Below are positions 7,664 through 16,847 of a DNA stretch of 64,000 nt, one piece after another. A model generated the notes under the pieces. That model made no database searches. It saw nothing but the letters and a program-made list of their open reading frames with translations, and was not told the DNA's origin. Source of the DNA: Bin76 sp963665765. GTDB lineage: Bacteria > Actinomycetota > Acidimicrobiia > Spongiisociales > ZC4RG35. How positions within the stretch are numbered: position 1 is the stretch's first letter; each line of letters opens with the position of its first letter. The stretch spans positions 2,542,001 to 2,606,000 of the forward strand of contig OY762464.1 in assembly GCA_963665765.1 (NCBI GenBank). Direction: 5' to 3'. Both the position numbers and the translations under genes were made by a program.

Positions 7664-9064
7664 ATGTCATCCATGAACAATTATGCCCCCTCACTCTTGC
7701 CGGATAGACCTGCCGAACAGACCGTTTACACGGTTGCGCAACTGACCGAGCGGATCCGGGAAGCTGTGGCGGAGGCCTTCCCTGCCATGGTGTGGGTAAC
7801 CGGAGAGGTGGCCAACCTGACCAGGTCCAATGCCGGGCACACCTATCTGGATCTGATGGAACGTGTGCCGGTGGGTGGGGGGAATGAACAAGCTTTGTTA
7901 CGGGCCGTGATCTGGGAGAGCCGCAAACCGGCGATCAACCGGGCGCTCCGCCGGGCGAACTGGGGCCGGGTATCGGATGGGGACGAGATAAAGGTCAAGG
8001 TGGGGGTGGAGTTCTACCCGCCCCAGGGCCGGATTAGCCTCCAGATCCACGAGGTCGATCCCCACTACACCATGAGCAGGTGGAGCAAGGAGCGGGAGCG
8101 GGTGGTGGCGATCCTACGGGAGGAAGGGGTTTTCCGGAACAACCGGCAACTTCACTTGTCGTCCGCCCCCCACCGGGTGGGCCTGATCACCAGCGAGGGG
8201 AGCAACGCCCAGGCCGACTTTCTGACCACCCTCGCCGAGAGCGAATTGGGATGGCAGGTGGAGTTCCATCATTCGGGCGTACAGGGTGACGCGGCCCGGG
8301 TCCATTTGACCGGAGCCATCGCCCGGCTTTCCGAACTCGGTCCGGACGTCATCTGCATCGTGCGGGGAGGTGGTTCCACCACCGATTTGGCGGTGTTCGA
8401 CCATGTTGAGGTGGCTCGGGCGATCGCCCGCTGCCCGGTGCCGGTCATCACCGGAATAGGACACGAGTTGGACCGGACCGTCTCCGATCTGGTTGCCCAT
8501 CGCTCGGAGAAGACCCCCACTGCCTGCGCCTTCTGGCTGGTGGCTCGTAACCGGCTCTATCTCCGGGCGGTCGACCGAGTGGGAAGAAGGGTGGCGGAAA
8601 CGGCCGGGTCGGTGGTGATGCGTCATCGGCGGCTTCTGGACCGCTCTCCCACCGAGTTGCGGGGAGCGGTGGACGGGGTGGTGGGTCGTTCCGGCCGGCG
8701 TCTGGGGCGCTCGGCTCAACTCTTGCCCGCGCAGGTGCTCCCTCTGTTGAGGCGGGTCGGCGCCCAACTTCTCTCTCGCCATGCCTCTTTTGACCGGGAG
8801 ATTCGCCAAGGTCTGAGAACGGAACGCACCCGGCTCGAGGGCGCCGTGGCAGTGACCGAAGCCTACGATCCCCGGCGGAATCTGGCGAGGGGCTGGTCGC
8901 TCACCCGCCGCCTCGGAGGGGGATTGATCAGTTCCATTTCTGGGATTGACCAAGACCAGGTGATAGAGACTTGGCTATCCGATGGTACGGTGACGAGCAG
9001 GGTGTTGGAAACCGCTCCGGCCCGGCAACCGGGCGACGAAAAGGAGATGGCAGGCTATGAGTGA
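7664..9064 (+). CDS. xseA: Exodeoxyribonuclease VII large subunit
   Basis: This 466-residue catalytic subunit of exonuclease VII degrades single-stranded DNA from both ends into oligonucleotides. An N-terminal OB-fold (YTVAQLTERIREAV to about residue 110) is followed by the nuclease core with the family motifs VGLITSEGSNAQADF, VICIVRGGGSTTDLAVFDH and VPVITGIGHELDRTVSDLVAHRSEKTPTA. A long helical region precedes the C-terminal LARGWSLTR strand. The stop overlaps the start of xseB by 8 bp, so the two subunits are co-translated. A second in-frame ATG lies at 7673. Confidence 0.96.
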   Translation: MSSMNNYAPSLLPDRPAEQTVYTVAQLTERIREAVAEAFPAMVWVTGEVANLTRSNAGHTYLDLMERVPVGGGNEQALLRAVIWESRKPAINRALRRANWGRVSDGDEIKVKVGVEFYPPQGRISLQIHEVDPHYTMSRWSKERERVVAILREEGVFRNNRQLHLSSAPHRVGLITSEGSNAQADFLTTLAESELGWQVEFHHSGVQGDAARVHLTGAIARLSELGPDVICIVRGGGSTTDLAVFDHVEVARAIARCPVPVITGIGHELDRTVSDLVAHRSEKTPTACAFWLVARNRLYLRAVDRVGRRVAETAGSVVMRHRRLLDRSPTELRGAVDGVVGRSGRRLGRSAQLLPAQVLPLLRRVGAQLLSRHASFDREIRQGLRTERTRLEGAVAVTEAYDPRRNLARGWSLTRRLGGGLISSISGIDQDQVIETWLSDGTVTSRVLETAPARQPGDEKEMAGYE

Positions 9065-9293
9065 ATCGGCCCTTTCGGGAAAGACTCCCGGCAGCTACGC
9101 GGAGGGATTGGCCGAACTGGAGGGAATACTCGAATATCTCCGGGGAAGCGAGGTTGATCTGGAGGCCATGGCCGACCGGGTGGAGCGGGCCGGACAGCTG
9201 ATCCGCTTCTGTCGGCAACGGCTCGACGATGTCTCGGTGCAGGTCAACAGTGTCTTGGAGTCGATCAAATCCGATCTCGAAGGGGAGCGGTAA
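9057..9293 (+). CDS. xseB: Exodeoxyribonuclease VII small subunit
   Basis: This 78-residue accessory subunit is needed for ExoVII stability. It matches the family in length and in pattern: SYAEGLAELEGILEYLRGSEVDLEAMADRVERAGQLI, a helical hairpin, followed by CRQRLDDVSVQVN. It overlaps xseA by 8 bp and ends before a hairpin terminator. Confidence 0.95.
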   Translation: MSESALSGKTPGSYAEGLAELEGILEYLRGSEVDLEAMADRVERAGQLIRFCRQRLDDVSVQVNSVLESIKSDLEGER

Positions 9294-9316
9294 CAGGAGC
9301 TATTCGGCCCCTCTTT

Positions 9317-9354
9317 GGCCCCAGTCCCAGACCCGGTGGGCGTCGGGTGGGGCC
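9317..9354. terminator. Hairpin between xseB and the convergent thioesterase gene
   Basis: Perfect 7-bp arms GGCCCCA (9317-9323) and TGGGGCC (9348-9354) enclose a GC-rich loop that can form a smaller inner stem. The element fills the gap between the two convergent genes. Confidence 0.5.
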
Positions 9355-9355
9355 G

Positions 9356-10210
9356 CTAGCTTTGAGAGAAGTCAGGAGGCCGCATAGTTCCCGGCAGGGC
9401 GGTCCGATAATCGGCGAAGAGGGTTTGCACCGATCGGCCGATCCCGCCGCCGGTGTCGAAGAGTTGGGAGTGCCCCACCCCGCGACCCAGGTTGGCAAAC
9501 CAGGACAGGGAGCGCATCCCCACCCATTCGCCCACCGGCATTCTCAGCAGATGGATGTTCAGATCGGCGTTCATGAACACCCAGGAGGTGGGGAGCACCG
9601 AGCTGACGCCGTTCCCGTGGTCGGCGCTGATCACCCCACGGAGGAGGGGGGTCAACTTCTCCCCGGCCACCAGAGGGGTGAGAATCCTGATCCACACCGC
9701 GCCCGGGCCGGGCTGATCAAACCGCCCTTCGGCTTGGCGCATCTCGACCGCATGGCGATGAAAATACAGCCTCCCACTCACTCCCACGCCCACCCGGTCC
9801 ATGTTCACCGGGGAGGCTTCGGTCACCGGCGTGGGGAGCAGTGACCGGTCGGGCAGAGCGATGGCGGGAGGCGGACGGTCGGCGATCCGGAGCCGCATGG
9901 CGGTGGCCTGGGCCACTTCGGTGTTTCCGGCATGCATATAGGCTCGCACCAACTGGATGCGCTTTCCCTCTCGGAGCAGGGAGGTCGTTACGCGGAGCGG
10001 AACGGTGGGCACCACTCGGAAAATGTCGACGGTGATCCGGGCCACCTCCATCGGCGCCAAGGTGGGAACCGACTCCACCGCTCTGGCCAAGAGACCGGCC
10101 ACCAGACCGCCGTGTTGGCCGTCCTCATACCATCCGGATTGGGAGAGAGGGGTTGATTCCACCACCTGAGGATCGGCGGTGGGCAGGTAGGGGGCGGGAG
10201 GAATTTCCAT
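9356..10210 (-). CDS. Acyl-CoA thioesterase-like double-hotdog protein
   Basis: This 284-residue protein resembles TesB-type thioesterase family proteins common in actinobacteria. The N-terminal half has a hotdog start (GWYEDGQHGGLVAGLLARAVE, residues about 26-46) followed by the strand RITVDIFRVVPTVPLRV. The C-terminal half has WVFMNADLNIHLLRMPVGEWVGM and GRGVGHSQLFDTGGGIGRSVQTL, a typical second hotdog. It probably hydrolyses acyl-CoA, chain length unknown. The ATG at 10210 is divergent from the Mog-like gene 41 bp away. Confidence 0.85.
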   Translation of the reverse strand: MEIPPAPYLPTADPQVVESTPLSQSGWYEDGQHGGLVAGLLARAVESVPTLAPMEVARITVDIFRVVPTVPLRVTTSLLREGKRIQLVRAYMHAGNTEVAQATAMRLRIADRPPPAIALPDRSLLPTPVTEASPVNMDRVGVGVSGRLYFHRHAVEMRQAEGRFDQPGPGAVWIRILTPLVAGEKLTPLLRGVISADHGNGVSSVLPTSWVFMNADLNIHLLRMPVGEWVGMRSLSWFANLGRGVGHSQLFDTGGGIGRSVQTLFADYRTALPGTMRPPDFSQS

Positions 10211-10251
10211 CAGATCGGAGAGGATATCACTTTCCGGTAGTGTTGGAACCG

Positions 10252-10740
10252 ATGTCCGGAGACAAGACGTGGAAAGCAGCGGTGATCACCATGAGCGACG
10301 GGGTGATTGCCGGGACCCGTCAAGATCGCTCCGGTGAGGTTTTGTCCGAGATGTTGGCCGAAGCCGGCTATGAGATCGGGATACGCCACGCGGTGGAGGA
10401 CACCGAGGAACTGATCGTGGCGGCGTTGAAGGAGGCCTGCCGGCAAGTGGACCTGGTGGTCACCACCGGAGGAACCGGACTGGGCCCCCGGGATGTGACC
10501 CCCGAGGCCACCAAGCGGGTGATCGAGCGGGAAGTACCCGGGTTGACCCACGTGATGATGGCCGCCGGGTTGGCCGTGACGCCCATGGCGGCCCTCTCCC
10601 GGGCGGTGGTGGGCGCCCGAGGCTCGACCCTGATCATCAACCTCCCCGGCAGCCCCAAGGGAGCGGTGGAAAACTTGACGCCGGTGCTCGGGATGCTTCC
10701 CCACGCCCTCGACCTGCTGGCGGGAGACACGGTTCATTAA
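10252..10740 (+). CDS. mog: MogA/MoaB-type molybdopterin adenylyltransferase family protein
   Basis: This 162-residue MPT-binding-domain protein acts in the last stage of molybdenum cofactor synthesis, activating molybdopterin by adenylylation. Its motifs are AAVITMSDG with DRSGEVL, VVTTGGTGLGPRDVTPEA (MPT-binding loop), and LIINLPGSPKGAVENL. I start at the ATG at 10252, because the upstream open frame runs into the divergent thioesterase gene; a GTG at 10240 is an alternative. MoaB and MogA cannot be told apart here. CoxI and CoxG homologues 2-3 kb downstream fit a molybdenum hydroxylase in this organism. Confidence 0.9.
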   Translation: MSGDKTWKAAVITMSDGVIAGTRQDRSGEVLSEMLAEAGYEIGIRHAVEDTEELIVAALKEACRQVDLVVTTGGTGLGPRDVTPEATKRVIEREVPGLTHVMMAAGLAVTPMAALSRAVVGARGSTLIINLPGSPKGAVENLTPVLGMLPHALDLLAGDTVH

Positions 10741-11111
10741 AGAGCCGGCGCGGGTAGGTGATAGGGCGTCCGCGAAAAATAGGGGATGCGGGGGGTTGAA
10801 TTTGTCACCACCCTGGCGCATGCTGGTGGAAGTCGAAACACCTCTCGGTCTGATCGGACGTCGCGGACCGTTGCAGAGGTCAAATCTCGGGTTCCCGAGG
10901 TCCCGCTTCAGAAGGCGGCCTCGCGTCCCAACCATGGCTAGGTGGATGGTGGGGGTGGGCCCTCGGGACAAAAAGATCCGTGGCGATTTTCGCGGGTTAG
11001 TGTCCGGATTCACAACTCGACAGCATCTGATCTCTATCCGTTTTCCCTCCAAGCGGCCTCCCGTTGCACTAATACCGGGAGTTGTCACACCCACTTTCCA
11101 TACTTGTGGGC
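10741..11111. other. 371-bp intergenic region with no gene found
   Basis: No convincing coding frame, tRNA or known riboswitch can be seen. It holds a 14-bp palindrome at 10886-10899 (CTCGGG, TT, CCCGAG), a possible operator. TTGTCA at 11082 and CATACT at 11099 are promoter-like, but the 11-bp spacer is too short. The length is unusual for this compact window. Confidence 0.4.
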
Positions 11112-12284
11112 ATGGAAGTTCTAATCATTATCTCCTTGTCGGTGGTGGCATCGCTGTTGGTGTGGGATCTCGTCGCCCGTCGTAGCGCACGACGGGCGAG
11201 GCAGATCCAACAGAGTTCTGAAGACACAATGAAAGCTGTGCTGGAAGTGCTGGGTCGGGATCGGCAGGAGCGGCAAATCGAGGCTCGGGCGCTCACTGAG
11301 AGGACCGCGTCGGTCGCCGCGGCGGAGGCCGCCCGGATGGCCAAAGCCGAATTGGAAACCCGGTCCCGGTCCAGCGCCGATCTGATGGCTCAGCAGCAGA
11401 AGAATTTCAGCCGCACCGCCGAGCAAATCGGGAAACAGATGGCAGGGATCCAGCAGGATCTTGTTTCCCGCCAGAGCAGTTGGTCGCAGCAATTCGGTCA
11501 GGTGAGTGAAACCCTGGCCAAGCTGGGCGGAACCACCGAATCGCTTACCAACATGTTGAACTCCTCCGGCCAGAAGGGGAGTTGGGGGGAAAGGGTCGCC
11601 GAAGACATTCTCCGGGCGGTTGGCATGAAAGAAGGGGTTTCCTACGAGGTGCGAAAGAGGTTGCCGGGAGGGCAGATCCCCGACTTCGCTTTTAAACTTC
11701 CGCGGGGACAGCTCCTGTGCATGGATTCCAAGCTGCCCTTCGACTCCTACCGCGGCTACCAGGAAGCCCCCGAACCTGAGAAGGAGAGGCACCGAAGGGA
11801 GTTTTTCAATACGGTGCGCGGGCATGTCAGGTCTCTTTCGGCTAAGTCATACGGGGACGCTGGTCTGGTGTTGATGTTCATTCCTCTCGAATCCATGTAC
11901 TCCTTCATCTGGGAGAGTGAGCATGCCGTGTTGGATTACGCCTTCGAGAGAAAGGTGATGCTGTGTGGCCCCTCCAATCTCTTTGCGATCCTCACCCTGG
12001 TGAGGGAAGCCAACGTGGCGTTTGCGCTGGAAAAGACCGGAGACCAGGTGTTGGAAATCCTCAACCTGGTGAAAAGGGAGTGGATGGATACCCAGACGGT
12101 GATCGGTGTGTTGCAGACGCACGTCAAGAACGCCGACAAGAAGGTGGACGAGATCACCGGTAGGCGCTACCAGGCCATGGACAGGGTTTTCGCTCAGATC
12201 GATGCAGTGCGAATCGAGCGGGGCTTGACCCCCACCGACCAAGTCCCGGCCGGCGAACCGATCCCTCTGATCAAGGTTTCCTAA
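11112..12284 (+). CDS. rmuC: DNA recombination protein RmuC
   Basis: This 390-residue protein starts with a membrane helix (EVLIIISLSVVASLLVWDL). A long coiled coil follows to about residue 130, then the RmuC domain. The PD-(D/E)XK-like nuclease core is visible as GSWGERVAEDILRAVG, QIPDFAFKLP and LCMDSKLPFDSY; MFIPLESMYSFI and the distal helices follow. RmuC limits DNA inversions and rearrangements and probably acts as a membrane-tethered nuclease. I chose the ATG at 11112 because it puts the membrane helix at the N-terminus; the open frame begins 30 bp earlier. Confidence 0.93.
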   Translation: MEVLIIISLSVVASLLVWDLVARRSARRARQIQQSSEDTMKAVLEVLGRDRQERQIEARALTERTASVAAAEAARMAKAELETRSRSSADLMAQQQKNFSRTAEQIGKQMAGIQQDLVSRQSSWSQQFGQVSETLAKLGGTTESLTNMLNSSGQKGSWGERVAEDILRAVGMKEGVSYEVRKRLPGGQIPDFAFKLPRGQLLCMDSKLPFDSYRGYQEAPEPEKERHRREFFNTVRGHVRSLSAKSYGDAGLVLMFIPLESMYSFIWESEHAVLDYAFERKVMLCGPSNLFAILTLVREANVAFALEKTGDQVLEILNLVKREWMDTQTVIGVLQTHVKNADKKVDEITGRRYQAMDRVFAQIDAVRIERGLTPTDQVPAGEPIPLIKVS

Positions 12285-12366
12285 GGTCGGAGGAGGAAAG
12301 GGAGGGGTGCCTGACGGGAGGGCGGGTGGCCCACATCGGCGAGCCGTTCTCTATCCTCTGGCGCAC

Positions 12367-13473
12367 ATGTCGGATTTGGAGACCATCCTGCAGACCACCC
12401 TGGATTGGAGAGGGATGGGAAAGTCGTTTGCCCTCGCCACCGTGGTGGGAGTGAGGGGATCCACTTATCGGCAGTTAGGCGCCCGGCAGTTGGTGGCCGA
12501 AGACGGTTATTCGGTGGGGACTGTTTCGGGAGGGTGTCTGGATCAGGATCTTCACCGGGTGGTGGAGGAGGTGATTTCCTCCGGACAGCCGCGCCTGGTG
12601 GAATTCGATCTCACGGCGGACGATGAGGCGATTTGGGGGTGGGGGATCGGATGCAACGGGGCCACGGAACTTTTGGTGGTTCCGGCGGATGACGCGGGCC
12701 GATGGGCGGAGCAAATCACCTTGTCCCGGGCCCGGCGGTCCCCTCTGGCGGTGGTTCACGAATTGGTCGGACCCCGGTTCTCAAGACTCTACGTGCTCTC
12801 GGACGGGGTTCACTCGGATTCGCTGTCCGACCAGGTGGTGGAATCGGAGACGATTGCTCTGGCGAAAGGAGCCATCGCCGCGGGTGAGTCCGCCGCGGTC
12901 AGTGTGGAAGGGCGCCGGATGATGGTGGAAGTGTTGGGTGCGCTCCCGCGGCTGTTGATCTGTGGGGCGGGTCACGATGCCGATCCCCTGGCTCACTATG
13001 CATCCGACTTGGGGTTCGAGGTGGTGGTGAGCGACGAACGCCCCGCGCTCTTGAGCCCCGAGCGTTTTCCCTTTGCCCATCTTGTCCCCTCGCTTCCCTC
13101 CGAGCTCAGCCCTAATATCGAACTCGACCGGCGCACCTATGTGGTGATCATGAGCCACAACTATCTGAGGGACCTCGATTACCTGAGATCCCTGCTGGAC
13201 ACGGATGTGGCCTACATCGGCGCCCTGGGTCCCGGCGCCCGGCTGGAACGGTTGGTCGCCGATCTGGAGGAATCAGGGTGTTATCCCTCTTCCGATGATC
13301 TCGCCAAGATGCACGGGCCCGCCGGTTTGGACATCGGCGCCGACGGACCCAAGGAAATTGCCTGGGCGGTCATGGCGGAGATTCTGGCAGTCCGTCGCAG
13401 CAAGGCCGCCGGGTTCCTGCGGGATCGCAAGGGTCCGGTATTGGCGGATAGACTTCGGCTGACCAATCACTAA
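12367..13473 (+). CDS. XdhC/CoxI family molybdenum-enzyme maturation protein
   Basis: This 368-residue protein belongs to the XdhC/CoxI family, which binds molybdenum cofactor and helps install or sulfurate it in xanthine dehydrogenase or CO dehydrogenase-type hydroxylases. The N-terminal domain has VGVRGSTYRQLGARQLV and GTVSGGCLDQDL, with a Cys in the usual place. The C-terminal Rossmann domain has LLICGAGHDADPLAHYASDLGF and YIGALGPGARLERL. I chose the ATG at 12367 because upstream residues do not fit the family. It is followed 28 bp later by a CoxG homologue. Confidence 0.9.
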   Translation: MSDLETILQTTLDWRGMGKSFALATVVGVRGSTYRQLGARQLVAEDGYSVGTVSGGCLDQDLHRVVEEVISSGQPRLVEFDLTADDEAIWGWGIGCNGATELLVVPADDAGRWAEQITLSRARRSPLAVVHELVGPRFSRLYVLSDGVHSDSLSDQVVESETIALAKGAIAAGESAAVSVEGRRMMVEVLGALPRLLICGAGHDADPLAHYASDLGFEVVVSDERPALLSPERFPFAHLVPSLPSELSPNIELDRRTYVVIMSHNYLRDLDYLRSLLDTDVAYIGALGPGARLERLVADLEESGCYPSSDDLAKMHGPAGLDIGADGPKEIAWAVMAEILAVRRSKAAGFLRDRKGPVLADRLRLTNH

Positions 13474-13501
13474 CGGTTCCTAACCACAGGAGCATTCGAG
13501 C

Positions 13502-14053
13502 ATGAAGATCAATAACCAATTCGAGGTAGCCCAAGCCCTTCCAGTGGTGTGGAGCTTCTTTCAGGACGTGCCCACCGTGGCGCAATGCCTCCCCGGGGCG
13601 GAACTCACCGAAGACAAAGGCGATGGCGTGTACGCCGGAAGGGTTTCGGCCAAACTCGGACCTCTCAGCGCCAGTTTCGAGGGCGAGGCCACGGTGGTGG
13701 CGGACCCGGCCACCCATTCGGCCTCCATCAAAGGCAAGGGGGTTGACAAGAGGGGCGGAAGCCGAGGTCGGATGTCGGTGGTGTATCGGCTCACGGAGAC
13801 CGATCAAGGAACCGGCGTCGCCATCGAAGCCGATGTGACTTTGGCCGGCGCCGCGGCTCAGTTTGGGCGGAGCGGGCTGATACGGGAGATCTCCAATCGG
13901 TTGATCCAGGAGTTCGCCCAGTGTCTGGAAGGCAAGCTGAGCGCCGTTACCGCGGAGGAAGCTGCTTTGGTGCAGGCGGGTGAGGTGAAAGGATTGGGGT
14001 TGTTCTTCCAAACCCTGGGTGCTCGAATCCGGAGATTGTTCTCCCGGTCATAG
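13502..14053 (+). CDS. CoxG-like SRPBCC protein (carbon monoxide dehydrogenase subunit G family)
   Basis: This 183-residue protein begins with the classic CoxG START-like fold pattern: residues 1-40 contain NNQFEVAQALPVVWSFFQD and VPTVAQCLPGAEL, and GVYAGRVSAKLGPLSASFEGEA follows. CoxG in Oligotropha recruits CO dehydrogenase to the membrane, and related proteins may deliver lipid-soluble quinones. The C-terminal tail (about 155-183) is amphipathic and could contact the membrane. It sits directly downstream of the CoxI-like gene, but no coxMSL structural genes are in the window. Confidence 0.88.
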   Translation: MKINNQFEVAQALPVVWSFFQDVPTVAQCLPGAELTEDKGDGVYAGRVSAKLGPLSASFEGEATVVADPATHSASIKGKGVDKRGGSRGRMSVVYRLTETDQGTGVAIEADVTLAGAAAQFGRSGLIREISNRLIQEFAQCLEGKLSAVTAEEAALVQAGEVKGLGLFFQTLGARIRRLFSRS

Positions 14054-14087
14054 ACTGCCCTGGCCGGGGAGAGAGCGCAAGGCTGGG

Positions 14088-14113
14088 TTGGCGCCGGGCC
14101 TGGTTGGCGCCGG
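14088..14113. terminator. Hairpin from a GGTTGGCGCCGG direct repeat
   Basis: The 12-bp repeat GGTTGGCGCCGG occurs at 14086-14097 and 14102-14113. Because GGCGCC is self-complementary, the two copies pair as UUGGCGCC/GGCGCCGG with a 10-nt loop. It lies between the convergent coxG-like and aceE genes. Confidence 0.45.
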
Positions 14114-14115
14114 AT

Positions 14116-16836
14116 TCAGCGTTTCCAGGAAGGTTCTGAGTCCGGGTCGATCAGGTAGCGGTTCATTGCCTCTGTGACCAGTGAAGTCCGGAGCCGTCCC
14201 TGAGCGCCGAGGGCGGACAGTACCGCAACCGTCAGGTAGCCGGCGTCGATCTCAAAGAATCTGCGAAGTGTCTTGCGGGTGTCGGAGCGTCCGAATCCGT
14301 CGGCGCCCAATGTGACATAGGGTGCCGGCACCCATCTGCCGATCTGGTCCGGCACCGCCCGCATGAAGTCGGTCACCGCCACGATCACGTCGCCGGCACC
14401 TGCCAATCGACGGGTGACGTACGGTTGGCGGGGGCGTTGGCCGGGATGGAGAAGGTTCCATCTTTCCACCTCCATGGCTTCGGTTCGCAGAGCCTGGTAG
14501 GAGGGCGCCGACCACAGTTCCACCCCCACGCCGAAGTGTTCGGCCAAGTCTTGTTGCGCCGAGATGGCGGCCCCCACGGTGGAGCCGGAAAACAGGATCG
14601 AGCCCTGCTTTTCCACACCTTCGGGGGATGGGGCGTAGCGGTACAGACCGGCCAGGATCCCCCCGTCCACTCCGGTCGGCTTGACGGGATGGTGGTAGTT
14701 TTCGTTGTAGACGGTGAGGTAGTAGGAAATGTCCTCATTCTCCTGGTACATCCTCCGGATCCCGTCTTCGATGATCACGCCCAGTTCGTAGGCGAAGGCC
14801 GGATCGTAGCTCCGCATGGAGGGGACGGTGGAGGACAGCACCAGACTGTGGCCGTCCTGATGCTGAAGTCCTTCTCCCATCAGGGTGGTGCGGCCGGCGG
14901 TGGCGCCCAGCAGGAACCCCCGAGCCCGGGCGTCGGCGGCCGCCCAGATCATGTCTCCGACCCTTTGGAAACCGAACATCGAATAGAAGATGAAGAAGGG
15001 AACCATCGGCACGCCCCGATTGGCGTAGCAGGTCGCCGCCGCGGTCCAAGAGGCAAGCGATCCCGCCTCGGTGATCCCCTCCTCCAAGAGCTGTCCGTCC
15101 TGTCGTTCCAGATAGGCCAGAATCATGGCCGCGTCCACCGGTTCATACAACTGGCCTCGCGAGGCGTAGATTCCCAGTTCTCGGAACAGGGGATCCATTC
15201 CGAAAGTGCGGGCCTCATCGGGGACGATCGGCACCACCCGAGACCCGAAGTCCGGGACTCGGCACAGATTGCGCAACAGGCGAACGAAGGCGGTGGTGGT
15301 GGACACCTCCACCTTGCCGCTGCCTTGATTGAGGATGTCGAAGGTTTCGGGGGAGGGAAGGGTAAGCGATTTTCGAGTCCAAACGGTGCGATCAGGGAGA
15401 TAACCACCCAGGCGCTTACGACATTCCACCAGGTACTGATACTCGGGGGAAGAGACCGAGGGTCGAAAGTAGGGGGGATCGACATCACCCTCGAAAGCAT
15501 CATCCGGTATTTCGTCGGAAAGTTCGAGGCGATCCCGCAGTTGCCGCAGTTGTTGGTTGGTGAGCTGTTTGATCTGGTGGGTGGCGTTTCTTCCCTCCAC
15601 GTCGGGACCCAGGGTCCATCCCTTGATGGTCTTGGCCAAAATCACGGTGGGCGCTCCCGAGGCGCGGGTGGCCGCTTCATAGGCGGCGTACACCTTCAGA
15701 GGGTCGTGGCCGCCCCTGCGCAGTTCCCAGATGTCGCGGTCGCTGAGATGGCGGGCCATTTCCAGGGTCCGGGGGTCTTTTCCGAAGAATTTCTCGCGAA
15801 CATAGGCGCCGCTTTCCGCCTTGTAGCGTTGGTACTCGCCGTCCAGGGTCCGGTGCATGACATCCACCAAGGCGCCTTCCCGGTCCTCCGCCAGCAGAGG
15901 GTCCCAACCCGATCCCCACACCACTTTGATCACGTTCCATCCGGCGCCGCGGAAAACGGCCTCCAATTCTTGGATGATCTTGCCGTTGCCCCGGACCGGA
16001 CCGTCCAGGCGCTGCAGGTTGCAGTTGACCACCCACACCAAGTTGTCCAAGCCTTCCCGAGCGGCCAAAGACAGAGATCCCAGGGCTTCGGGCTCGTCAC
16101 ATTCGCCGTCGCCGATAAAACACCAGACCCGGGTGTCACTGGTGTTGTCGAGCCCTCGATTTTCCAGATACTTGTTGAACCGCGCCTGATAGATCGAGGT
16201 GAGAGGGCCAAGACCCATGGAGACGGTGGGATACTCCCAGAACCCGGGCATGAGTCGGGGGTGGGGGTAGGAGGAGAGTCCTCCGCCGCCAATTTCCATG
16301 CGAAAGTTGTCGAGATGGTGCTCGTCCAGACGGCGTTCCAGAAAGGCCCGGGCGTAGATGCCCGGTGCGGCGTGTCCCTGCAGGTAGACGGCGTCGCCGG
16401 GATGTCCGTCCTCTTTTCCCCGGAAAAAGTGATGGAATCCTATTTCGTAGAGCAGAGCCGAGGAGGCGAAAGTAGAGAGATGTCCCCCGATTCCCTTCTC
16501 CTGATGGTTGGCCTTGATTACCATCACCGCCGCATTCCAGCGAATGAAACGACGGATTCTCTTTTCCATCCACAGATCGCCCGGATAGGGAGGTTCCTCT
16601 TCGGGAGGAATGGAATTGATATAGGGAGTACTGATCGAACCCGGCGCCGCCAAGCCCTTCTGGCGGGCGCGGTCCATCAGTTTGGTGAGCAGGAACTCCC
16701 CGCGGTCGGCGCCCCCCTCCTCCACCACCGCATCCAGGGATTCGATCCATTCGGCGGTTTCTTCGGGATCGGCGTCGTGATGCTGATGGACGAATCCGTC
16801 CACATAGGAGAGACTGTAATCTTCCCAGTAGGTCAT
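14116..16836 (-). CDS. aceE: Pyruvate dehydrogenase E1 component, homodimeric type
   Basis: This 906-residue enzyme decarboxylates pyruvate with thiamine diphosphate and passes the acetyl group to lipoyl-E2, feeding acetyl-CoA into central metabolism. Recognisable are the N-terminal WIESLDAVVEEGG, the GHLSTFASSALLYEIGF segment, the ThDP-Mg motif starting at GDGECDEPEALGSL and ending at NCNLQRLDGPVRGN, and the C-terminal VTDFMRAVPDQI with GADGFGRSDTR. The length matches the AceE family (about 880-930). No E2 or E3 gene is adjacent. The ATG at 16836 is divergent from a radical SAM gene. Confidence 0.96.
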   Translation of the reverse strand: MTYWEDYSLSYVDGFVHQHHDADPEETAEWIESLDAVVEEGGADRGEFLLTKLMDRARQKGLAAPGSISTPYINSIPPEEEPPYPGDLWMEKRIRRFIRWNAAVMVIKANHQEKGIGGHLSTFASSALLYEIGFHHFFRGKEDGHPGDAVYLQGHAAPGIYARAFLERRLDEHHLDNFRMEIGGGGLSSYPHPRLMPGFWEYPTVSMGLGPLTSIYQARFNKYLENRGLDNTSDTRVWCFIGDGECDEPEALGSLSLAAREGLDNLVWVVNCNLQRLDGPVRGNGKIIQELEAVFRGAGWNVIKVVWGSGWDPLLAEDREGALVDVMHRTLDGEYQRYKAESGAYVREKFFGKDPRTLEMARHLSDRDIWELRRGGHDPLKVYAAYEAATRASGAPTVILAKTIKGWTLGPDVEGRNATHQIKQLTNQQLRQLRDRLELSDEIPDDAFEGDVDPPYFRPSVSSPEYQYLVECRKRLGGYLPDRTVWTRKSLTLPSPETFDILNQGSGKVEVSTTTAFVRLLRNLCRVPDFGSRVVPIVPDEARTFGMDPLFRELGIYASRGQLYEPVDAAMILAYLERQDGQLLEEGITEAGSLASWTAAATCYANRGVPMVPFFIFYSMFGFQRVGDMIWAAADARARGFLLGATAGRTTLMGEGLQHQDGHSLVLSSTVPSMRSYDPAFAYELGVIIEDGIRRMYQENEDISYYLTVYNENYHHPVKPTGVDGGILAGLYRYAPSPEGVEKQGSILFSGSTVGAAISAQQDLAEHFGVGVELWSAPSYQALRTEAMEVERWNLLHPGQRPRQPYVTRRLAGAGDVIVAVTDFMRAVPDQIGRWVPAPYVTLGADGFGRSDTRKTLRRFFEIDAGYLTVAVLSALGAQGRLRTSLVTEAMNRYLIDPDSEPSWKR

Positions 16837-16847
16837 TGCTTAAAGGA

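Noticed and set aside
10830..10900. tRNA-like TTCGA and GGTTCCC words
   Set aside because: Arm lengths do not fit a tRNA T-arm and no acceptor, anticodon or D-arm can be drawn.
11082..11104. TTGTCA and CATACT as a promoter for rmuC
   Set aside because: The spacer is 11 bp, too short for a sigma70-type promoter.
10796..11185. 129-codon frame in the gap before rmuC
   Set aside because: It overlaps the rmuC start and has no family features or convincing Shine-Dalgarno.
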